DNA of 64,000 nt from Kalaharituber pfeilii (Eukaryota > Ascomycota > Pezizomycetes > Pezizales > Pezizaceae): the NCBI GenBank assembly GCA_015179045.1, contig WHUZ01000002.1, positions 930,001-994,000 of the forward strand, given 5' to 3'. The position numbers and the translations under genes were made by a program. This document shows, piece after piece, positions 46,082-57,719 of this stretch. The notes under the pieces were generated by a model that saw nothing but the letters and a program-made list of their open reading frames with translations, was not told the origin of the DNA and did no database searches. Position 1 is the stretch's first letter; each line of letters starts with the position of its first letter.

Positions 46082-49000
46082 TCAGGCAAAATTCAGGCCA
46101 TTGCCTGAGAAAATGATTGTTACAATGATTAAAGGTACGCGATACCTCGTTGGAATAAGGATCAAACTTACTTCTACTGAAAAATCCCCCAAGAGAGTTT
46201 TGTTTTCGAGACTTGCGTTTACCTCCTGTAAATTCAGCACCAGCTTTCTTATCGGTAGGTATGATATCAGAATTGGAATCGGTTTCAGACTCTGTTTCCG
46301 AGTCTTCATCGTCATCGTCGTCATCATCACTATCTTCTGTCAGCTTAGAGGCTTGGGTAGATTGCTGGTTTTCTTTGGAAGCCGCCGCAGCATATTTCTC
46401 TAAGACTTCTGGGGGGTCACTAAACGCCATTTGACTTAAAGCCTTGTATTTTTGGCTACTTGGAGGGATGTCAGGAGGAAAATTTGCTGCTGGAGAGCTT
46501 ATTTTTGTTGTTGCAGCAATGGCTTTTGTGATCTTATCTGCTACCTTCGTTGCTTTAGGAGACGCACTTGGGCTGCTGGCATCACTTGATGAGTCTTCTT
46601 CGGAATCAGAGGCATCAGATGATTCGGATATATCAGATGTATCAGATGTATCAACTGATTCAGCTGATTCGTCTTCGTCCTCGGACTCTGAAAAGACAGA
46701 AGCGGAAGATTTAGGCGTTGCTGATTTTGTATCGGCCTTTGTTGTGGTAGGCTTTTCCTGAGGTTTGTTCTGCATAGGCTCATTCACTTCAGTTCCCCCT
46801 GTACTCTCGTGTTCATTACCGGATGCTGGAGTGAGCTCTTCATTTTTTTTTGGTGCGGTTGACTGGGATTTAGTTTCAGTCGCAGTTCTTTTTGTGCGGG
46901 TTGCTTTTGGGAGTGGTGGGAAAAGTACCGGAGAGATTGTTTGCCTGGTGATACGCCCTGGAACAGAAATTGCTTTCGTATCGGCAGTAGGAAGTGAAGC
47001 CTCTTTCTTAGCAGGAACAGGTTCAGAATCAGAATCAATATCGGAATTCGACCCGCTCTCCGATTCGCTTGCGTCTTTTGTAGGCTGTATAGACTTTGCT
47101 TTTTCCAGATTCACAGATGAAGCATTACTTCCAATGTTGGGAACGGTGGATTTTCCCCTGTCATTATTGGTGTCTGATTCAGGCTCATGTGTTGATTCAC
47201 CTGATCCCACAACTTCCTCGGACAATTTAGTATTCTTGCGTTTATTAGGTGTTTTTGTTGCCTGCATGTTTCCTGATCCCGCCTTCGAAATAGGAGCTGA
47301 GATTGGTGTGACATTCGGTAACGGGATAGGTGTTTTCACCTTTTCAGCTTGTGAGTCCGTTTTTCCTTTACCTTTAGCAGAAACCTTCGAAGCAGGAACA
47401 ATCGAGGCACCATCTGTGACATATCCAGGTGGGAGAATGGGTGTCTTCTTGACACCCGGTGTACCTGGCCTGAGTGGAACTTTCGGTGCTTCTGGGTCCA
47501 CCTGGCTACTGTTTGCAAAAGAAACAGACCGACGTGTCTTATCTGGAGTATCCACAACGTTGCCACCTGCGGACAAGTTCTGTGCTGTCTTGCGTAGCAC
47601 ACTGGACTTGTTGGCGGCAGATGGACGCGGTAAGCCTGAAATAACTGTTTCACTATAGTCATTATCCAGACCATTTGAGGTTTTCTGCTTCTTTTCGCGG
47701 TTTTTTTCCTCTTTAGGAGGTGTTCCACTTCCTGACCTTGCCCTTTTCTGATTAGCAGCGGTTGGTGGCGTTGCAGTTGGTGCATTGGCATGCAATGGAA
47801 CCGTTAAAGCACTGCTATTAGGCACTGAATCAACAGCAGAAGCCTTTTGACTTGCACTAGTAGTGATTGAACTCTTTTGCTTGCCGTCCTGCAGCTTCTT
47901 CTCCTTCTCATCTTTCAATTTTTGCTGCTTTTCGTCCCTTTCCTTCTTCCTTTTCTCTGCTAGTTCCAGTCTCTCCTTCGCTCTTCGCTCCTTCTCTTCA
48001 GCCTTCTTTTTACGTTCCTCTTCCCTCTCCAATTTCTTCTTTTCCTGGGCCTGCTTTGAACTGCGTTTTAGGTCTTTTTTCTGCTGAGCATTTGTAGTAC
48101 TCTTCGAAGGTTCCATGGTTTGTAGATCTCTTTGCGCCAATTCTTGCGCGTCTTCGACAGCCTTTATCACGTGCTTTGCATCCTCTGATGCTAATGTTTG
48201 GTGCTCCTTCGAGATATCTTTTGGCGCCTTATCCGGCTGCAAAATATTATCTTGGCTCTTTGCAGTGGTCTGTGGCTTATCAGCTTTTTCACCTCCTTCA
48301 AGCTCCTTATCCTTACTCTTGGCTGTCTCAATCTTTTCGCCTTTTGCCAATGCCTCTAGCCTTCTTGCCTCAGCAGCTTTAGCCCGGGCTTCTCGTTCAG
48401 GATTGGCTTTATTGTGAGTTGTGGACCTTTCAAGCAAAGGGCTTTGCCGCAGACTATCTTGTGATACAAGCCCACTTAGTAGCTGGACGGAGGGTGTATC
48501 TATATGATACTTATTGATAGACCGCTCAGGCTGGACCTCTTTCACGTTGCCCTCAGATTCACTGTCCTCGCATCTGGAAGTATCTGTAGTACTACTCATT
48601 TCCAAAGGCTCTCTTTCTTTTTTCCACGAAAGAGCAGCTTTAGACTGTTCCTTGGTAGTTACTTCTACTCCCTCCCTCGATGAAATTAACTGAGAAGTCT
48701 TTGACTCGTTGTAACTTTTATTTCCCGCAGCTGGAGTGACGTTAGGCTCCTTCTCTCTAAGATTATTAAGCGCTGGGGCGGGGGCTTGAGCGGTTGTGGG
48801 AGGCTGGGTATGCAACGAAGACTGCAAAGTACGCTTCTCAAGGACTGGTGATTTGGGAGCTTTATCTTTGTCTCGTTGCTGTGATCGCCTCGTACGTGTG
48901 AACTGAAATCCAGGGGTGTCTGAGACGGTGGGCAAAGGTGAAGTGACAGTATTTGGTTCAATGAGAGTGGAGTTGGGATTGGGGAATAGTCTTCTGTTAG

Positions 49001-49842
49001 GTGGTGGCATCTGCTTACTCCAGCCTACTCCTTCGCCATCTTCAGTTCCAATAAAACTACTTTCTGGAATGATTTGTTCGTAAATCGTGTCTTCTTGCTG
49101 AAATGGCGTTTCGGAGACATCACTTCCCGCCTAATTCCATTGATTAGCAACTGGAGCGGTGAATTTATTCTGAATCTCCTTCATATCTGCTCGGGCTCCT
49201 CTCCACATTCATTGCGTAACTGGTGTAGTACTCGAGCTACGGTTATACCTTTAATCTTTTTCGTCTTGATGTATCTTCCAGATCTATATCACTGTCACCC
49301 AGCTCTGCCTCAGATACTATGGAACTCCTCAATGCCGAACTAAACCCTCTATCTAGCACTGGCGGTATTCGTTTTCGACTACTCGTTTCTTTTCGATACT
49401 GCGGTCGAAGGCCAGACTCCGGCGGAATTGAGCTTTCCCGGTCAGGTGAAGACTGTATCACCCGAACAACTGACGAATTCTTGTCTGTTGACTTGTCGGA
49501 GAAGACATCGCCAACCGTGTAAGACAGATCAAGGTCGTTTGAGTCGGCATCCTGAAGTTTGTGTATTATCAATTGCCTGAGAAGTCGTCACATGTTAGCC
49601 TCTGTATGGTTTCGATGCACAATTTATTGATGGCCTGCGGGAATGAGTGGAGCTAGGGGGGGTTAATTGGAGCTGTACGGCAAATGAGGGTAGAGCCTGG
49701 AATGTCTTGACTCAATTGAAGATGCTAATTCATCGAGAGTGATTGTCGGCTTGGTGATTTCAAGAAAGGAATACGGCGCCGGTCGGCTAGGCAGCCCTTG
49801 AGGTGGGTATATCAGGACTTGCAGTCGCATCGTGGTCGGCAT
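46082..49842 (-). CDS. Dnt1-like nucleolar protein
   Basis: Exons are complement of 49842-49679, 49576-49249, 49130-46172 and 46104-46082; 1157 residues, all phases consistent. Dnt1 in fission yeast is a nucleolar protein linked to Cdc14-family control and mitotic exit; related proteins in filamentous fungi share only the N-terminal domain. That domain is read from exons 1-2: MRLQVLIYPPQGLPSRPAPY, SRLYPHLPQLIIHKLQDAD, SNDLDLSYTVGDVF and SSVVRVIQSSPDRESSIP, a ubiquitin-like fold. The remaining 950 residues are Ser/Lys/Glu-rich and disordered, with a long coiled Lys/Glu stretch (REEERKKKAEEKERRAKERL), acidic Ser runs and a final GGFFSRSNGLNFA. The last exon is only 23 nt. The plus-strand open frames over this gene are shadows. 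The start is divergent from SER1. Confidence 0.85.
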
Positions 49843-50492
49843 GGCAGGGGCAATGGGGTTTCGCGCATGATCATGTTTTGCAAACGGAAGGGCTCGAGAT
49901 TAATGTTTGCGGACGGGGAAAATGATGGCGGTGGAACGCGCTCGGGTCAGCGGCGTGCCAAGATTGCACTGCGTGAGGCGGTATGCATATGCAAGCGGCG
50001 CATCCCGCGCCAAGCCTCTGCATAAAGCTCCGCATGAAGCACAGAGCACGACAATGTGCATAACGCAAGGCACCATAAGCAGGCCCTGCATCACACCCGC
50101 ATAGCAACCGCTGCAACTCCGTAAGATGAAGGACGATATGCCGTATACATCGCATGTGCTGGATGAGCGAGCACGGGGCCGCCTCCCCAATGTGTCCGGC
50201 CTGCAACGGAGACGGACCACTGCCGGTGCTAGACGGGCTAAGCACATGGGCGGTACCGTGACTCACCCTCCGCATTCGGCAGGCAGGCAGGCAGGTCTTC
50301 TTCGCAGGAAGCTATATACCCGCCACCAATTCGCCTCCCATTCTCTCCAATTCCTTCTCTGCCACAACAGCACCCACTCACCAACGCTTGAAGCTGCCCA
50401 AATTCCCCTCAAGCGGCTACCATAGTTCTCCAGCTGATCTAGCCTCCCACATACTCACCCCTCACCCCCCACCCACCACCGCCGACTTCACC
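49843..50492. promoter_or_regulatory. GC-rich divergent promoter between the Dnt1-like gene and SER1
   Basis: 650 bp, clearly richer in G+C than the flanks, with gcaggcagg tandem near 50280. The last 100 bp before the SER1 ATG are pyrimidine-rich. Long open frames on both strands are composition artefacts. Confidence 0.5.
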
Positions 50493-51833
50493 ATGCCAGC
50501 TCGCGACCAAATCGCCTACTTCGGCGCCGGCCCCGCCCGCCTTCCTACCTCCGTCCTCAATAACGCCGCCACCGCCCTCACAAACTACAACAACACTGGT
50601 CTAGGACTCGTCGAGCACTCGCACCGCAGCGCTCTCTCCTCCAACATCATTTCCGCCACCGCAAGCTCCTTCAAAAAGCTCCTCAGTGTCCCTGATGACG
50701 ACAGCTATACCGTCCTCTTCATGCAAGGCGGCGGCACCACCCAATTCAGCTCCGTCGTTTACAATCTCGTGGGCTATTGGGTTGAGAAGCGACTACGGAA
50801 ATATGACGGTGATCTCAAGAAAGTGCAGGCGGACCTGCAGAAACTAAAATGCGAATACATTTTGACTGGTGGATGGAGCTCCAAGGCATCCCAGGAGGCA
50901 GCGAGGTTGTTAGGAGAGGACTTTGTCTCAATTGTAGCAGATGGGAAGAAAAGCAATGGGGGGAAATGGGGAGTGATTCCGGATGAGAAGACGTGGAAGC
51001 TGGTAGAGAGCACGAATTCAGCGTTTACATATTTTTGTGACAATGAGACTGTAGATGGGGTCGAGTTTTCGGAGTTCCCGGAGGTGTTGAAGCGAAAGGA
51101 AGGAGAGGAGGAAAGGCTAGTCGTTGGAGACATGTCGTCCAACATCCTCTCCCGCCCCGTCGACGTCAAGAAATTTGCTGCCATCTTCGTAAGCCCCCCT
51201 TCCCCTCTACCATCAACCGGCTTTCGAGCTAACTCACAATTCTTCTTCCATAGGCCGGCGCCCAAAAAAATATCGGCACAACCGGCCTCACCATCGTCCT
51301 CATTCGCAGCTCCATCCTCGAATGTCAACCCACTCCCGCCACCCTCCGTGCCCTTAACCTACCCATTCCCCCCATCATGATGCATTACCCCACCCTAGCC
51401 TCCAACAACTCTCTCTACAACACCCTTCCAATCTTCGATGTTTACATCGCCGGCGAAGTCATGTCGCTGCTTCTTTCCACGGGCGGCGTAGAGGCCACCA
51501 CGGCCTCCGCCGCCCGAAAATCGTCCGCATTATACAATATAATCGACAAGTACTCCAAAGTATACATCCCCGTCATCACCGACAAGCGGGTCCGGTCGCG
51601 AATGAACGTCTGCTTCCGGCTAGGCAAGGGCCGCGACGGGCAGGATTTGGAGAAGGGGTTTTTTCGGCGGCGCGGAGGAGAGGGGACTCACGGGAGTTAA
51701 GGGCCACAGGAGTGTGGGCGGGGCGAGGGTGAGTTGCTATAATGCGATTCAGGAAGAAGAGATCAATAAGTTGGTTGCCTATATGAAGGAGTTTGCCGAG
51801 AAACAGGGGCATACATATCTGGCATTGAACTAG
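50493..51833 (+). CDS. SER1: Phosphoserine aminotransferase, frameshifted in exon 2
   Basis: Exons are 50493-51188 and 51254-51833; about 424 residues after repair. This PLP enzyme makes phosphoserine from phosphohydroxypyruvate, the second step of serine synthesis. The start MPARDQIAYFGAGPARLPTS is family-typical. It is followed by GLVEHSHRS and FMQGGGTTQFSSVVYNL. VVGDMSSNILSRPVDV then leads across the intron to IFAGAQKNIGTTGL with the PLP Lys, and then NTLPIFDVYIAGEVM and SRMNVCFRLGKG. At 51659-51664 a run of six T breaks the frame after DLEKGFF. With five T it reads GGAEERGLTGVKGHRSVGG, the conserved C-terminal motif, and ends at TAG 51833 (YLALN). Confidence 0.94.
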
Positions 51834-53397
51834 GAAGGCAATTGCTGGGTGTGATATGTCGCTGCAGCAGGAGACATGAATGAGAGAATGATGATGGGTT
51901 ATGTGGAATGGGTTACATATAGGATATTGAATGGTGGAGTAAGGTCGATATGTGGGTATGCAGAATGTGTTACTATACAGGGCGTTTCAACACGGACACA
52001 CAGATAGGCATTAGAAGCGTTTGCATGGTTTTTTCATTTCGAGAAATGGCAAGAGAAGTCCTGCTCAACTGGACTCTAAAAAAAGGAAAAGTTCTCTGTA
52101 GTGTTTGAGTCATTTTATTTTATTTTAATTTTGGAGAGTAGATTGTGAATGAGTGAATGAAGATATTGTAGTTAATGCAAACAAGTAATACAAAGTACAC
52201 ATTCTCAATGATCCTTGGTACATCGAGTACCTCAAACGATTAATTGGGCACATGTACATGTTAACGCCCATTACCTTGATGTTCCCTCTACAGGGCCTGT
52301 ATCAGACCACACTCTATCGTATACTCTTGTGACTAGTCGGATAACCAATGCTTGTTCAAGCCCCCCTGTTGTCGCCCGCAAAATTCAACGGCCTCTGCAG
52401 AACTCATTGGATCTGACTCCACCAACAAGCGAGACACATCCCTCGTACACCAAATAGAAGTCATATCACTTATTTATTACAGATGGGCTGTGCAGTTATG
52501 TACCGTAATGGTGACGGGAATGCACAACTATTTTGCATGCGAAGTTGCATAACGCCACTTGCCATATCGTTACCCTGATGTGTTGGGGGATCATATAATG
52601 CCTTGCAGTTTTTCAAATGCAACATCAAGTCCATCTGGGTGGGAGCTTTCATATTCAAAAGCTCTAGGACGTAATATAGAACGGAATATGATGTTTTCTA
52701 ACTCACGGATATTACTCACCGAATATTAGAAATAATAATCTCGGCAGATTTCGGCATCAAGTTTCTCAAGGTCGATAGACGCTATGTCTGAAGTTATTAA
52801 ATAGTTCAAGACCACCCGATGAACCATACCAATGAAACGCGGTTTTGGTCATGAAGCTGTTTGTGACAATTGGTGCACATCGTCAATTTCCTTGTTATCT
52901 CTTCTTACTATACTGTTGTCAACGTGATTGGCACCAACTTCTTTATTGTAAAACAATATTCTGAAAGTGGAAGATTATGTGACACGCCGAAATGTGGATG
53001 TAGGTATGGGAGGGTGCAAAGGTTCATTGGTTGAATCTGAGCAACTGTAGTTTAGTATTCTTTTCTAATGCAGGTTTTGATCCCTGGAGATGCTTATTCA
53101 AGTGGATATGCGATCCTATCCCTCTTATGATACCCACTCCTGCGCAACCTTATTCTGCGGCACCTTACACCTCCTGCAAGGATACGTATTGCGACTACAA
53201 GCAATAAACAATCATCCACCCGCCCACAGCTTCAACATGAAGCCTAAGGCTCCTTACATTAAGTTCCCGCCTTCCTCTCTGTATATCCGACAGTTTTGTT
53301 ATCTGCCCTACTGGTCATTCAAGATGGATAACAAGAGAGCTAGAGGTCCAGCGGGTTGCCGGAGGAGAGGAAATTTCATGGATAACCCTCCGACCAG
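51834..53397. other. AT-rich intergenic region, about 1.6 kb
   Basis: No gene was established. On the minus strand near 52600-52790, short blocks such as SSHPDGLDVAFEKLQGII followed by a stop look like a coding tail, but splice sites and family could not be fixed. Probably a gene remnant. Confidence 0.35.
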
Positions 53398-55060
53398 GTG
53401 AGTTTCCAAAATAATGGTGCATCATCACTATATTCCCTAGGCTTACCTCTACCAATTGCTAGACGTCCACCTAGTCTGAAGCCTTCTGTTGGAGAGAAGC
53501 GGAATACACCACTTAGCTTGGAGTCTCCTGTTGAAGAGAACCAGAATACACAACCTAGCCGGAAGTCTCCTGTCAGAGAGAAGCGGAATACATCACCTAG
53601 CTCAGAGTCACCTGTCAGAAGAAGAGGAACACGGAGGTCGGCAGTGCCGCCGCACCAGCTAGTATTCGTCTGCATACCACATTTGATATGTTGAGGGAGA
53701 TTAACGAAAACCTGTCGACATTTAGTACGTATGGTATACTCTTATACTATGTGTTGAGCCCTTGCTAGCATAAAGCTAGCACGGGATCAACGTCAAACAA
53801 TTGAATGGACATCCTTGCTTGCAGAATTTGATAGCAGCTCAAGAATGACTACCTAGCCAAACACCAGCTGAAGGAGTTTAAACTCAATCTATACATTCCG
53901 GCAGAGGGAATGATGCACCCGCATGACACAAATTGCTTTGATCTACTAGAGGCTATTCAGCATTTTCTTTCAAATTCCATACCGCAAAAGGTTTGCTTGA
54001 TCCAAGGTACTGCTGGATTTGGAAAATCAACATTCAACATCATCTTGCACACCAACTATGGATTCAGTATGACAAAGCTTTCTACCGTCATCAGGTATTA
54101 GAAACAGCCTATACCCACATTGCTATTTTCTCCAACTCTACATCACAGGACCAGTCAGACTGGTAAGATATGTTTAGCAAATGACAATGACCAAATCCGG
54201 ATTTTGTGCCTAAGTTCACCCCTTCTTTGACAGGGAATTCATATCGATTTTTACACCAGTCACTACGGGACTATTTGGTAGCCGAAGCACTTATAATTCA
54301 TTCAAAAGAGTGTAAAGCCAATGCACTGATCAATGAGTTTCATATTGTCGATGATCCTGGTGTTCTTGACTTCATTGTTGAGGAAACATGGCTATTGCAT
54401 GACAGTCTCTTAGCATTCATTGAGCAATCCAAAACTGACTAAGTTTTCCATTGCAGCAGCAAATGCAATTACAGTTCTAGTTAGAGGTGGGAAGAGCTTT
54501 AGTGTTTGTGATTTGCGTGGCATACGGATTCCCAGGGCTGATCTAAGCGGCGGCTTGTTTGACCGGGCTCAACTGCAAAATGCAGACCTATGTAAGGTTG
54601 GTATATTCACCCAGAACTCATTAATCACATCCAACCTAAGTTGGTAATGCTATAATAAGCAGGTCCGTGCTCACCAAACTTGGTTTAAAGAGGCGGACTT
54701 GAGTAAAGCTAGCATGAGCCTTGTATTGTTTGGGGAAAAGCCTTCCATACAGCTAAATAGTAACATTTTTACCTGCTGCTTCTCTCCCGATAGTCAGCTG
54801 CTTGCTTCCGGCAGCTATGATGACTGTGTACGCCTCTGGTCAGTTCAGCGGCAAGAGGCTCTCCATACCTTTTCAGGTCATAGCAGCTGGGTATATAGTG
54901 TCGCCTTCTCTCCCGATGGTCAGCTGCTTGCTTCCGGCAGTCGTGATAGCACTGTACGCTTATGGGCAGTGAAGCTTTGGCCTGCATCGATTCCTTTCAC
55001 AGCTGGGTCACTTCACTTGCATGGACGATCGGTCCCAGTCTCCATACCTAAACAGTAGGT
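53398..55060 (+). pseudogene. Relic of a STAND/NLR-type protein (NACHT - pentapeptide - WD40)
   Basis: Order of pieces: a Ser/Pro-rich repeat region (see minisatellite), then, after a one-base loss at about 53619, the frame SIRLHTTFDMLREINENLST. At 53880-54100 comes KLNLYIPAEGMMHPHDTN... IQGTAGFGKSTF, a Walker A P-loop of a NACHT-like NTPase. At 54206-54442 comes YRFLHQSLRDYLVAEAL, the end of the NTPase module. At 54440-54600 is a pentapeptide-like stretch (DLRGIRIPRADLSGGLFDRA). From 54699 come two WD40 repeats (CCFSPDSQLLASGSYDDCVR; VAFSPDGQLLASGSRDSTVR). Most of the NTPase domain and most WD repeats are absent, and the pieces lie in different frames. Such proteins act as fungal self/non-self and death-control sensors; this copy is dead. 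Confidence 0.85.
53477..53640 (+). repeat. 42-bp minisatellite, about four copies, in frame
   Basis: Unit of 14 codons with consensus S-x-x-SPV-x-EKRNT-x-P (KPSVGEKRNT, ESPVEENQNT, KSPVREKRNT, ESPVRRRGT). Copies differ by about 15-25%. The last copy has lost one base relative to the others, which shifts the frame. It lies at the N-terminal side of the STAND relic. Confidence 0.85.
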
Positions 55061-57719
55061 TGTGGTACCACAGTTTATGTATGGCAGGTGAAGCGCAGGG
55101 CGAATCGCATGCTCGACAGCCACTCCTTGGATATCATTTGTCATTCGGCATTTCCCGCAACAGACTCATCCTCACGAATGCCAATATCCAGGGTGTGACC
55201 GGCCTCGATTCGCTCAATTTGCGCCCGCTCAGACAACATAAGGCAGTTGGGGAGCCTGCAATTGTACACCCCACCTAGGGCCTTATCCTTCCTCATGACT
55301 TACTGGACCTTTTTATATTTTTATATCCAATTTTGAAATTTTACTAAGTTAGATATTTTATTGTACTATTTAATAAGGTAAAATGGCTACTATTTATGAT
55401 ATTTGTATGTTCCCTCATTTTGTCTCTTAGTAGGGTTCGAGTATTTATAATTTTCCTCTTCTTTCCTTTTTCCATAATAAAATTCTTTCAGTCAACTGCT
55501 TTGCTATCTCTGATGCTTTCTCTAGTACCTCTATAAATTCTTATTGTGCAATGGTCATTTGATAATAACCCATGGTAATTGCCTTCTGTCTTCTTCAATG
55601 AACAGCTGCTAATAGTCTTACGAATAAATTTTTCCGAGTTCTTTCCTCCCCTATTCCTATACCTGTTGGTCTCTTCTCCTCCTTGATTTGTTTATTTCCT
55701 TCCTCTTGTTGTTTACCTCCTCAGTAAACCAGGTTCATGGCTCGGTAATGTTCACCGGTTTTAGTGTCTCATAGTCATCTGTTCTTTCTGGCAAATGTAT
55801 TCTAGTTAGTGGTTACTATCCATGACCCACGTATCTATTTCCAATCACTCGATTTCTCTATCATTGCACGATCTGATTCTGTCTACCATATAATCACCTT
55901 CCTTCAATTTGCCTTCTTCCACTGAAAACTAAATAGCCTGATCTTTCTGTCTTTATTTGGCTCTTTTAATTATTTTTCTTTGCTAGAAGAAAGGGTCAGT
56001 AGACATACATATGCAGAAGCGTTACACATGGTTGAGCATGGTTTCCTTATACGGCAGTAGCATGGATGTGCTGTCACATGTAGCAACAAGACAGCTACTT
56101 GAATCAGTCGCACAGCTACTTGAATCAGTCGCACAGCTACTTGAATCAGTCGCACAGCTACTTGAATCAGTCGCACAGCTACTTGAATCAGTCGCACAGC
56201 TACTTGCAGCAATGGTCAAAGATCATTCAAGTGGGACTTCACTCTCTCAGGTATGATATATCTCAACTTGATACCGGAGGGCCAAAGAGACATAATCACC
56301 CGGATAAGGCTATCATGTGGTTGCCTCAAATGTCTTGGAATGTATTGAACAGATGCACGGCATATCCAAAGGCCAGTGACCGGAACAACATCCTAGTAAC
56401 TAGATGAAGGAAAATAGGGAGTACATATCATAGATCCATCCGCTCCATCCGCTCCACCTTCTCCATCGGTACCAGTGGCACCTCTATCAGCACTTGGCTA
56501 GCGGCCCCCACAGGTGCCCATACTGCCGTATAACTGCGACCGTCACTATTGCGATCGTATAGAGCAGACATGCGCTCATCGCCTATGCAACATCCGCTCC
56601 CATAATATGCTCATGTTGCACTGATCTATGCGACCAGACTAGTAGACTCGTAGCGGTCGACCCTATTCTTATAATACAGTGGGAGTCAAAAACAGAAATT
56701 GAGATGTTCTTTTTTATTTTCTGTTCTTCCATTTTTACATCATTACTCGTATATCCCCTTATGGACTACTATGAGAATACATGCAAAGGATATAAAATTG
56801 AACCAAAAATATAAATCAAATCATGGATGATCGCCCGGGAAGCCAATAACGATCCCCTTTATATGTTCCACCCATTGCAGCAGTTCCATCGGTTTATCTC
56901 GAGCTCATTCCTGTTCCGCCCCTTCGGGGTGATCTTCACAACCTGGTAGCCTCCCAGCCATCATCTCCTTCACACCTATTGAGAGTGGTAAAAGGCTAGA
57001 CTCCTCTCGAATTCATCGGAATTGCTCAGAATATACCGTCGATATAAGAATTTTTAAGTTACTAAGAAAAGAAAATTAAGAATATGCCTATATACATTAT
57101 ATTCTCATTTTGTATGAGGGTTGTCGGGGTCGTGGCGTTATCGGATTTATTCTTATACTGCACAGTAACACCCAGCCTTAAGCTTGGCCGTCATACTGGT
57201 AGATTTGAATGTATGATACAGCTTATGATACCCCCGCTTCCGCTGCCGCATAACCGCTCTAGCCAAGATAATCAGCCAGGGTTCGATCCTTGCTTGCTCT
57301 ACTGTTAGCACATACTGGTACGCATACTTGTATGTACGCTCTGCTGCAGCCCTGAAGTACCAAGTCTCACATACTTACTATGCACAACTCTACGACACAA
57401 AACTTCTGCCTGAGAGCAGCGGGGCGAATTAGACCTATCAACTATGGGAAGTAGGGCAAGGGGTAAGACGTCAGAGGAAAGAGGGGGATAGGGAGGATAG
57501 GAGGGTTGCTGGCGGAGTTTTTTATTTTTTATTTTTTATTTTTTATTTTTTGCTTTATTTATTTATTTTGGAATTGAAACAACAGATGATTTGGAGGATA
57601 TCAGCACCATGACACCCAACGAAAGAAAATGGAGGAATATTACGCTATTATCATGGCTAAATGTATTAATGCTGGGCGATGGAAATTAATTTATGCAGCT
57701 CAATGTGATAGTGTATATA
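55061..57719. other. AT-rich intergenic region with tandem repeats
   Basis: Contains the 21-bp tandem repeat at 56091-56206 and a (TTTTTA)n-like microsatellite at about 57519-57551. There is also a GGGTTCGATCC B-box-like sequence near 57280, without a foldable tRNA. A 15-base match (atgagggttgtcggg) to SINE-like copy 2 occurs at about 57113. No intact gene was recognised. Confidence 0.4.
56091..56206 (+). repeat. 21-bp tandem repeat, five full copies plus a partial
   Basis: Unit acagctacttgaatcagtcg plus c, identical in all five full copies, then a partial sixth. Being 21 bp it stays in frame: the plus-strand frame 56011-56256 reads QLLESVA five times. Minus-strand frames are also open through it. 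The perfect identity suggests recent expansion. Whether it is expressed is unknown. Confidence 0.95.

Noticed and set aside
46765..47658. 297-codon open frame on the plus strand
   Set aside because: Antisense to the Dnt1-like gene; a shadow of its biased Ser/Lys codons, with no family features.
57230..57300. B-box gggttcgatcc suggesting a tRNA or SINE
   Set aside because: No acceptor stem and no clear A-box; only one 15-base match to the SINE-like repeat nearby.
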